This document shows positions 42,711-50,688 of a DNA stretch of 64,000 nucleotides, one piece after another; the first letter of the stretch is position 1; each line of letters begins with the position of its first letter. Source of the stretch: Cloeon dipterum (taxonomy: Eukaryota; Arthropoda; Insecta; Ephemeroptera; Baetidae); contig NC_088787.1 of the NCBI RefSeq assembly GCF_949628265.1, positions 35,390,844 through 35,454,843 of the forward strand, in the 5' to 3' direction. Both the position numbers and the translations under genes were made by a program. The notes under the pieces are model-generated. The model was not told where the DNA came from. It did not search any database and worked only from the letters and a program-made list of their open reading frames with translations.

Positions 42711-44113
42711 ATTAATAAACAAGTTTCCATCAGCGTCCAAATTTAAAAAGGTCACAATTCTATTAATATACAAGTTTCCATCAGCGCCCGGTTTTAAAAA
42801 GGTCACAATTCTATTAATAAACAAGTTTCCATCAGCGTCCGGTTTTAAAAAGGTCACAATTCTATTAATAAACAAGTTTCCATCAGCGTCCGGTTTTAAA
42901 AAGGTCACAATTCTATTAATATACAAGTTTCCATCAGCGTCCGGTTTTAAAAAGGTCACAATTCTATTAATATACAAGTTTCCATCAGAGTCCGGTTTTC
43001 AAAAGGTCACAATTCTATTAATAAACAAGTTTCCATCAGAGTCCGGTTTTCAAAAGGTCACAATTTTAAAAATAAACAAGTTTCCTTCAGCGTCCAAATT
43101 TAAAAAGGTCACAATTTTAAAAATAAACAAGTTTCCTTCAGCGTCCGGTTTTAAAAAGGTCACAATTCTATTAAAAAACAAGTTTCCATCAGCGTCCGGT
43201 TTTAAAAAGGTCACAATTCTATTAATAAACAAGTTTCCTTCAGCGTCCGGTTTTAAAAAGGTCACAATTCTATTAATAAACAAGTTTCCATCAGCGTCCG
43301 GTTTTAAAAAGGACACAATTCTATTAATAAACAAGTTTCCATCAGCGTCCGGTTTTAAAAAGGTCACAATTCTATTAATAAACAAGTTTCCATCAGCGTC
43401 CAAATTTAAAAAGGTCACAATTCTATTAATAAACAAGTTTCCATCAGCGTCCAAATTTAAAAAGGTCACAATTCTATTAATAAACAAGTTTCCATCAGCG
43501 TCCAAATTTAAAAAGGTCACAATTCTATTAATAAACAAGTTTCCATCAGCGTCCAAATTTAAAAAGGTCACAATTTTAAAAATAATCAAGTTTCAATCAG
43601 CGTCCGGTTTTAAAAAGGTCACAATTCTATTAATAAACAAGTTTCCATCAGCGTCCAAATTTAAAAAGGTCACAAATCTATTAATATACAAGTTTCCATC
43701 AGCGTCCGGTTTTAAAAAGGTCACAATTCTATTAATAAACAAGTTTCCATCAGCGTCCAAATTTAAAAAGGTCAGAATTCTATTAAAAAACAAGTTTCCA
43801 TCAGCGTCCGGTTTTAAAAAGGTCACAATTCTATTAATAAACAAGTTTCCATCAGCGTCCGGTTTTAAAAAGGTCACAATTCTATTAATAAACAAGTTTC
43901 CATCAGCGTCCGGTTTTACAAAGGTCACAATTCTATTATTAAACAAGTTTCAATCAGCGTCCAAATTTAAAAAGGTCAGAATTCTATTAATAAACAAGTT
44001 TCCTTTAGCGTCCGGTTTTAAAAAGGTCACAATTCTATTAATAAACAAGTTTCCATCAGCGTCCGGTTTTAAAAAAAAACAACAATTTTATTATTAAACA
44101 AGTTTCAATCAGA

Positions 44114-44235
44114 GGTATTATTCAAAATTGATACCTTATTAAAACTGCACCTTCATTAAAGTATTTTTTATTATTTTAAAAATGTGAACTAATTAAATCT
44201 GCACGCTTACTATTTTTCATCTTCTTTATTTTCAG
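44114..44235 (+). other. Satellite-to-unique junction with satellite-like remnants
   Basis: The last monomer ends in AAGTTTCAATCAG at about 44113. The next 120 bp are AT-rich. Two short stretches, read on the minus strand, resemble the dispersed satellite-like motif: TGCAGTTTTAATAAGG (about 44140-44158) and GCAGATTTAATTAG (about 44190-44206). The end of this stretch (TTTATTTTCAG, ending 44235) is a splice acceptor that matches the intron 9 end of pseudogene D. Confidence 0.6.
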
Positions 44236-44558
44236 ATTTCTACGCCGTGGCCCACTTCTTATCGGGTGACTGATTTGATGGAAGAATGTGAAAAGATTCT
44301 CAAATCTGGCCTAACTTTGCAAAACGCTGCTGCTGTATACGAGAAGGCAAATTTGTTCGGTGCTATAAGGTCAGTTTAATATTTTTTTAAACTACTCTTT
44401 TAAGTTTATAATTTTTGTTTAAGGACCTGTGTGAGTTCTGCATTAATTTTTGCAAGGAGCATTGGCTAGAAGTCATGGACATTATTGAGTCCGACGTCTG
44501 CAATAGAGAACTCATCTTGGAAGTTTTCTGTCAGGCGGCTAATCAAAAGAAAAACTGA
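44236..44558 (+). pseudogene. 3' remnant of an RCBTB-like gene (last two exons), truncated by the satellite
   Basis: Two exons can be recognised by homology with genes B, C, E and D: 44236-44369 (end of BTB/start of BACK) and 44424-44558 (BACK C-terminus, ending in TGA). The first exon has an extra T after CACTTC, which shifts the frame into a TGA, and a 2-bp insertion before its donor. The second exon is open for 44 codons. The closest relative is D: both share VTDLMEECEKILKSGLT and the lineage-specific NLFGA end of the exon. Exons 1-9 are missing and the satellite begins 123 bp upstream. This is a dead fragment. An AATAAA lies downstream at 44744. Confidence 0.88.
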
Positions 44559-45475
44559 TGGAATAGTTTTTCTTTAGTCGATTGTGCTATGCATGTATTC
44601 AAAACATGCTGTACATTTTTTTCTTATCATTTTTTGTTCATGAAATCTATATATATTTTGTTATTGCATATTTCCTGTTCATGATCCGATAGTCATCTGT
44701 TACTGGAAGAATTAAATTTATGTCCAACACAAAGTCTCACAGGAATAAAAGCCACTAATTTAATGAATTAACTTGTAAAGGTTTTTGAGAAATTGCGTTT
44801 TTTTATATATAAAACATTAAGTAACGTTAGTAATTGCGATTTATTGTAAACTTCTGTAACATTGTTTGTTAATAAATGACAAAATTGCGAAAATAGTTCA
44901 CCTCGGTCTGACCTTAAATTTTACGTGCTTAAATTATTGTATTTTCTTATTTACCTATTAGCAAGCAAAATTAAAGATAAAAAGAGCCTGACTAAAATTA
45001 ACGATTTTGTTTCAAGGATCATTGAGAAATCCTATCGTTTTTTGCTACCGAATAAAATTATCTCCTGCCGAGATTGACCAATAAGTCTCCTGACCTTGCA
45101 GAAGACTTAATTATTTTTGGTGGATAATATCTGAACTGTCTCCTTCTGAATAACGCAAGGGCTGTATTTAATTAGATTTGATACATATTTGACAATGATA
45201 TTATATAATCACATTGAACGCGTGCCTCGATCCTCTCTCTTTAATGCGCCGGCATCTGGGTAATAAATAAATAATTATGAAGATTGAGATTTTAGTGGGA
45301 GGAGGAAATTGTACTATTTTCTTGTTGCTGTGGATATTTTAAAATAATGTGCAGGACAAAAATTTGATTTAAATTGTTGCAGGATCGCTTTGATTCAGTG
45401 CTCCAGTTAGGCGTCCTACCTGATGAATGAATAGTTATATGCTAATCAAAGAAAAGAATTCTCATAAAATCAAAT

Positions 45476-45481
45476 TTTATT
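45476..45481 (-). promoter_or_regulatory. Polyadenylation signal of gene B
   Basis: AATAAA on the minus strand, about 97 bp beyond the stop codon and embedded in AGCTCAATAAAATTTG. The same context follows genes C and E. Confidence 0.7.
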
Positions 45482-45515
45482 GAGCTTGATATTTTGCCAC
45501 ACTAAAACTTTAAAA

Positions 45516-45536
45516 CATGTATTTTTTTAATACATG
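45516..45536 (-). other. 3' UTR hairpin of gene B
   Basis: CATGTATT and AATACATG form a perfect 8-bp stem with a 5-nt A/T loop, about 42 bp past the stop codon. It is conserved at the same place in C and E. Confidence 0.55.
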
Positions 45537-45577
45537 CATAGCACATGACAATTAGTCAATGGAAAAAAAGCATTCCA

Positions 45578-48544
45578 TCAGTTTTTCTCTTGATTAGCCG
45601 CTCGACGGAAAACTTCCAAGACAAATTTTTTCTTGCATTCATCAGTCTCAAAATCGTCTACGACATCAACCAAATGCTCCCTGCAAAATTCAAAGCAGAA
45701 CTCGCACAGGTCCTGCATCCGAAGATTAATATAGTTAAAGCCGAGAATGACATTGAAACATTTATATCACCTTAGCTCCAAGAAAGATGGCCTTCTCGTA
45801 AACATCTGCAGCGTTTTGCACTGTCAGGCCAGATTTGAGGATCTTTTCGCACTCGTTCATCAGACCCTTCACCTGATAGAAGTCGGCTACGGCATACACG
45901 TCTACAATATAAATATTATTGAAAATTATTCTCTAAATAAATGCGATATTAATTTTAAACCAAGAGCAAGTTCAGGCGTGACATCAACTTGATCAGTGTA
46001 GAAGAACTTGAGGAGCGCGTAGAAAGATTCATAGCTGTGTTCCTTGACAATCTGCTCCCTGAAAGATATTATTCATAACGATTAAAATGATAAAATTACA
46101 CCAAAACTGTTAATACTTTTTGCAACTATCATCCCAATTGCAAAGGAACTTTTTTTTGAACACGTCGCTGCCGAAATTCAGCATATTCTTGTGCACGTGA
46201 ATTTTCTTCTTCTCGAATATGAATGCATAATCAGCAGTTTCCTGAAAAACGAGAAATATATAACAAAAGCTACCCAAGAGTGAATAGAAAATCTGACGGG
46301 ATCGTCAAACGCTTGTCTTAGACGTTCATTTAACGAATCTTTCCTCTTGTCATCATCTTTCATAATTTTCAATAATTGAAATTTTTGGTAGGTCACTGGA
46401 GGATAGGCAACAGCGTAAACGTCGTCCAATGAGGAGAAGAAAGTGAGCATTGGTGTCTCAACCAATTGGCCTAAAATTAATTTTAACGTTTGTTTAGTAA
46501 CATAAAGCATTCAATAAACTATATACTGCTTATACCATTGCAATTGCCCCAAATGTAAACCCGGTTCTTTGTATTGATTGCAGAGCACGGGTGGCTCTCG
46601 TAATGAGTGGCAGCAATATCTTTAACCCTATATACGCGTGAAAGATAATTACATTAGTTGCGCTAAAACAAAATATCCCAGCATTACGTCTCACCTTCCC
46701 ATCTCTGTTGAAATGATGGTTGGTGTGTTGACAATTCTCAGCCGGCCTCCCGCCATTCTATTTTCTCCCCATGAGTAAACTTTCCCTTCGTCAGATAAGG
46801 CGAGAGTGAATTCGTTTCCACAAACAATTTTGGAAATCACAACACCTTCCAAGCCGGTCACCATGCGGGGACTATATTGATCCACCCAGCATGAAGTTGG
46901 AGGTGGGCCCAAGCCCAACCTGCCATTGTAGTTGGAACCCCAAACGCAAACCTTGAACAATTAAGAAAGATATAATAACACCAAAAAATAATCTTTTTTG
47001 TCAGGCAAAGGGCAAACATTTGAATTTTGAATTGCAAGAAAGTTATAAATGCAATTAAACATTGCAAATAACTTAACTTAATTGACCAGTTGCATAAACC
47101 CTAAGTTATTGAAGCCGCCAACAGATAGCGCAATCACAGACTTTCTTAAAAATTTTTGATTAAAGCGGTTTTAAGTCATTTCCGCTGCGATTTCAGACTC
47201 AATCTAGCTATTATGCTTTTTTTAATTAATTTGCTTTTTTCTGACGTGCTGAAAACCAAAATCAGTTCAGCCATTCGCCGTAGAAACGTTGGAAAATATT
47301 TTTATATTTAAAAAAATAGTTTTTCACGATTCTACGGCGATTGACTGAACCGATTTTAGTTTTCAGCACGTCGAATAAAAGCAAATTAATTGAAGAATGA
47401 ACAGTAGCTAGATTGAGTCTGAAATCGCATCGGAAGTGCCTTAAAATCGAAAGTCTACGGTGGCGCCATCTGTTGGCGGCTTCGAACACTTAGGGTTTAT
47501 GCAACTGGTGAATTATAATCCTAATATATAAAATATTCCACTTTGAAAGTTTAAGAAGCGCTTAAAAATCTAAATATTATACTGTCGATGAATTCGCTAT
47601 CGATGGTTTACGGTAATAAATACCTTTCCTGAATGTAGGAGCGCAAATGAAGAGATTGATTGGCATGCGACTGAGGCTACAATTGTCCCATCCAGCAGTC
47701 CGCCAACCCTCTGTGGAAGCGATTGGTTTCCTTTGGTTCCCAAACCTAATTGGCCATACGCATTCGAACCGAATGCGTATACCTGATTTACGCCAATAAT
47801 TGAATAGAATAATGGATTATTTACAAAAATAATTATAATTTCACCTCTCCCTCTGAAGTCAAAGCTAGGGTATGTTTACCGCCACAGGCCACTTGGACAA
47901 CCCTTTTCTGCTCTAAATAGCCTGAAATTTTGGTGGGCCATTTTGTGTCTCTATAGTGATCAATAGTGTTTTCTAATAATCCAAGCTGTCCATATTTATT
48001 TTCTCCCCAAGAGAATACGGAACCAGATGCAGAAATTGCAAACATGCAGAATTTTAATCCGGTTACGCCACCATCGTAGATAGCATATTCAAACCCTGCA
48101 CATGCGGGTTTGTACATAATTAATAAGTATCAACAAAATATTTTTGACGCTGTATATACCTTCGATTCTTCGGTCACACAAATTCACATTGCGCATGAGC
48201 TCTTCCACTGGATATTTGATGCCAATTCCAAGACACCCATCTTGATTTTCACCAAAGGCAAGCACCTCATCATTTTCGAGGACAATAATTACATTATTTC
48301 CACTTGGGCCTGAAAGTAAGCAAATTGAAAATGAACAGACAAAGCTCAAATTCCTGTTTTCCCGTCCAATCGATTTTTTAAACAAATAAGACATCCAAAC
48401 AGTATATGGCACGCCATTTTGTGAATAAAACTATATTATACAAATTATATACGCTTATTCGAGATTATTACCGAAAACGATTGCAGTTCGAATCTTACTC
48501 CTCTGATACCCAAAATTGGCCCACTTCAATAACACTTTGGACAT
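45578..48544 (-). CDS. RCC1 and BTB domain-containing protein, gene B (11 exons, 547 aa)
   Basis: Exons on the minus strand, 5' to 3': 48472-48544, 48160-48309, 47845-48095, 47624-47782, 46695-46951, 46536-46627, 46298-46470, 46117-46241, 45961-46058, 45771-45901, 45578-45712. All junctions are GT-AG and the sum is 1644 bp with no internal stop. Residues about 25-380 form RCC1 beta-propeller blades with the hallmark SWGENKYGQLGL and GQLGLG motifs. ETADYAFIF...KIHVHK opens the BTB fold at about residue 385, and the C-terminal 75 residues resemble BACK. The length matches vertebrate RCBTB1/2 (about 530-550 aa), as does the N-terminal KW...EIRTAIVFG segment, which supports the start. Relatives of this family are proposed CUL3 ubiquitin-ligase adaptors; that role is inferred here. 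A foldback element sits in intron 4. The AATAAA signal is at 45476-45481. Confidence 0.88.
47081..47513. mobile_element. Foldback/MITE-like element in intron 4 of gene B
   Basis: About 433 bp with long imperfect inverted arms that nearly meet in the middle. The ends read ATTGACCAGTTGCATAAACC on one side and its near-complement on the other, each followed inward by GCCGCCAACAGATRGCGC and by CTGAACCGATTTTRGTTTTC near the centre. Both ends abut TA, which would fit a TA target duplication of a Tc1/mariner-type element; this is an inference. There is no credible transposase, and the open frames inside it are fortuitous. Gene E has no element at the equivalent place. Confidence 0.75.
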
Positions 48545-49205
48545 GGCGAACTAAGGATGATCGATCCAGGATTTTGATCAAGACAAGAATACACACGCGG
48601 AGTTATGCTTTTGCCGTCTGTCTGCTTCTGCTGTTGCTGTTCAACTGGCGGCTGGCGGCTCTATTCTATACCAGCTGATTATTATTTTTCCGTCGTGGCA
48701 GCACTATACATATAGCAGCCCACTGTCAGAATAATCTAAGGAAGAAGCGGAACTAGCGGCAGTAATTTCTATTACTCTCGTCGTAGGGGGAAAAAAGATT
48801 AATTCGCTCAGTCGACTTTGTCCACAGACGTGGAAATTCAGAAAATTTAGAGATGAGAAGATAACATTCCTCACGCCCTGAAATTCCGAATCCACCTTCC
48901 AACGCAGCCCAACCACTTCAGATATTTCTACAATTCTTTGAGAGAATTTTTAAGTAATAAAATTTATGTTTCGAGCCAGTGACATTTAGTCGCACTACCC
49001 GCACTGAATGTAAGTGAACTGTTTTCGCGAGTTTGTAATTTAATCAAACCATTTTTGCGCCTGTTTCGAAACAGATTGTTGAGTAACAAGTTTAGCTAGT
49101 ATATACCTAGTTGGTGGTAAATCAAAAACTATCAGCAATTATTGCTTTAATAAATCACACGATCGATGACCGCTTTGAAATATTAAATTTTCCTAATTTA
49201 TGCAA
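48545..49205 (-). other. 5' flank of gene B
   Basis: No gene is seen. It holds the conserved GCAGCACTATACATATAGCAG element at about 48699-48719. The whole stretch is the mirror of 50014-50688 upstream of gene C. A 70-codon frame at 48704-48916 and its mirror upstream of C are not conserved in E or D and are not credible genes. Confidence 0.6.
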
Positions 49206-49525
49206 ATAGAGAAGAAAAATCTTTGAAACTTTTGGACCTAATAATATGGCAGGTGGTATGAAAAATAGTATCGCGCGGATAAAGTGGTAGATTATCAGAT
49301 CGCACTTTCTTTTTCGTCCCTGCGTGCGCTGCAATTACTGAAATTCATTTCATTTTCATTACATCAATTTCATTGCAATTTCGATTATTTTCTTACTTCT
49401 AAGGTATATATATAGTTTAAGTGGCGCGATGAGACGCTTCAATCGAGCGCGACGGTAAGTCGCGAAATTCCACATAATTTAACGTCGCGCGTGATGAATT
49501 TGATGCCCCTCTTTTATTAAAATTC

Positions 49526-49592
49526 TGACCTAATTAAACCCGGACGATGGTAAAAACCAAGTTTTAATCAGTGTCCAGTTTTAATTAGGTCC
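49526..49592 (+). repeat. Isolated satellite-like monomer
   Basis: CAAGTTTTAATCAGTGTCC followed by AGTTTTAATTAGGTCC lines up with the satellite phase CAAGTTTCAATCAGCGTCC then GGTTTTAAAAAGGTCA, with roughly one mismatch in five. The outer ends GACCTAATTAAA and TTTTAATTAGGTC also form an inverted repeat. It sits more than 5 kb from the array, in the spacer of the gene palindrome. Confidence 0.6.
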
Positions 49593-49639
49593 AAAAGTTT
49601 CATAGATTTTTATGCTCTATTTTTTTTGCTCTTTTTATC

Positions 49640-49865
49640 CCTGTCCGAGGACCGGGAAGGGCGCGCACTGCACTAGCACGAATGCTGAAACCCGGGTCCC
49701 AATAACACCGCGAACGGATAACATGGGCGCACCAGGCCGCACAGGGACCCAGCCCACTTCAAGGGCCACTTGCCTCCGCACCGAGGACTGCATTGAAACG
49801 CTAGACATTCGTCCCGTGAAGCCAAATCACGCATGCTGGAAAGGTGCTAACCAGCCCGTTTGAGC
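49640..49865 (+). other. GC-rich island in the palindrome spacer
   Basis: About 225 bp with clearly higher GC than anything around it (CCGAGGACCGGGAAGGGCGC and similar). It lies within an 83-codon frame at 49612-49863. The predicted peptide is rich in Arg, Thr and Pro and has several Cys. I recognise no family. It has no counterpart upstream of genes C, E or D, so it may be an insertion or a relic of a coding element. Confidence 0.4.
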
Positions 49866-50504
49866 AATTTGAGCATTTCATCGAGTCACTAAACTAACCA
49901 CTTTTTGCCATCTCTGACATTGGGTAGCCATAGTATTAGTTTTACGAACTGCTCAAATACCTCCCATTGCTTTGACACTACTCCTGAGAGTGCCTTAACA
50001 ATGCTTATAACAATTGCATAAATTAGGAAAATTTAATATTTCAAAGCGGTCATCGTTCGTGCGGTTTATCCAAGCAATAATTGCTGATAAGTTTTGATAT
50101 ACCACCAACTAGGTATACTAAACTTGTTACTCAAAAATCTGTTTCGAAACAGGCGCATAAAAATGGTTTGATTAAATTACAAACTCGCGAAAACAGTACA
50201 CTTACATTCAGTGCGGGTAGTGCGACTAAATAATGTCACTGGCTCGAAACATAAATTTTATTACTTAAAAATTCTCTCAAAGAATTGTAGAAATATCTGA
50301 AGTGGTTGGGCTGCGTTGGAAGGTGGATTCGGAATTTCAGGGCGTGAGGAATGTTATCTTCTCATCTCAAAATTTTCTGAATATTTCCGCGTCTGTGGAC
50401 AAAAGTCGACTGAGCGAATTATTAATCTTTTTTCCCCCTACGACGAGAGTAATAGAAATTACTGCCGCTAGTTCCGCTTCTTCCTTAGATTATTCTGACA
50501 GTGG

Positions 50505-50530
50505 GCTGCTATATGTATAGTGCTGCCACG
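50505..50530 (+). promoter_or_regulatory. Candidate core promoter element shared by the RCBTB copies
   Basis: GCTGCTATATGTATAGTGCTGCCACG lies 159 bp upstream of the gene C start codon. Versions occur upstream of B (about 48693-48719, minus), E (TACGTATAGTGCTGCCACG, 55746-55764) and D (about 62261-62287, minus), within flanks that are otherwise diverged in E and D. The promoter role is inferred from conservation only. Confidence 0.4.
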
Positions 50531-50688
50531 ACGGAAAAATAATAATCAGCTGGTATAGAATAGAGCCGCCAGCCGGCAGCCGCCAGTTGAACAGCAACAG
50601 CAGAAGCAGACAGACGGCGCAAAAGCATAACTCCGCGTGTGTATTCTTGTCTTGATCAAAATCCTGGATCGATCATCCTTAGTTCGCC

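Larger units (their letters stand above)
1..44113 (+). repeat. 51-bp tandem satellite array, about 865 copies, open at the left edge
   Basis: A head-to-tail array with no unrelated insert that I could find. The monomer contains, in order, GTCCGGTTTTAAAAAGGTCA, then CAATTCTATTAATAAACAAG, then TTTCCATCAGC. A second common subtype replaces CGGTTTT with CAAATTT. Recurrent variants include GGACAC or GGGCAC for GGTCAC, GGTCAGAATTC (adds an EcoRI site), CACAAATCT, TTCCTTCAGCGTCTGG, TTTTACAAAGG, CTATTATTAAAC, TTTTATTATAAAAC, CTATTAAAAAAC, TTAATATAC and CCATGAGCG. Length variants of 50 and 53 bp also occur. The array is read to the first edge of the window, so its true length is unknown. Its right edge is a degraded monomer at about 44060-44113. 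The identity of the monomer is certain. Whether it is centromeric, subtelomeric or euchromatic cannot be told from here. Confidence 0.99.
44559..45577. other. Tail-to-tail intergenic region between the remnant and gene B
   Basis: No gene is seen. The sequence contains AATAAA for the remnant (44744-44749) and, on the other strand, AATAAA for gene B (45476-45481). It is the reverse complement of the E-D interval at about 58724-59726. For instance, the stretch with TCTCCTGCCGAGATTG at 45061 pairs with 59218-59238. This region therefore belongs to the duplicated two-gene module, not to the satellite. Confidence 0.75.
45091..49205 (+). repeat. Left arm of a 4.1-kb inverted repeat (contains gene B)
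   Basis: The arm runs from TGACCTTGCAGAAGAC (45091) to TTTATGCAA (49205). Its reverse complement is 50014-54074, covering gene C, its 3' flank and about 670 bp of 5' flank. The two arms are similar throughout, including introns and the intron-4 element, but not identical. B's homology with E continues outward past 49205 to about 49480, so the spacer boundary is specific to the B-C pair. Confidence 0.85.
49206..50013. other. Spacer between the inverted-repeat arms
   Basis: Unique sequence separating the B and C arms. Its left part (to about 49480) is still the reverse complement of E's far-upstream region (about 55000-55420). After that come a satellite-like monomer (49526-49592) and a GC-rich island (49640-49865), then AT-rich sequence with no recognised feature. 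Confidence 0.6.

Noticed and set aside
1..44113. A CRISPR-like array
   Set aside because: The repeats are contiguous with no unique spacers, and the host is a eukaryote with spliced genes.
1..44113. Centromere identity of the satellite
   Set aside because: Higher-order structure is suggestive, but there is no CENP-B box that I can find and intact genes adjoin directly. The sequence alone cannot decide.
45545..45992. Plus-strand frames of 76 and 81 codons at 45545-45775 and 45747-45992
   Set aside because: They are antisense shadows of exons 9-11 of gene B. The same shadows appear antisense to C and E.
48704..48916. 70-codon minus-strand frame upstream of B and its 72-codon mirror upstream of C (50302-50520)
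   Set aside because: It lies in the duplicated 5' flank, is not preserved upstream of E or D, overlaps the candidate promoter element, and has no family resemblance.
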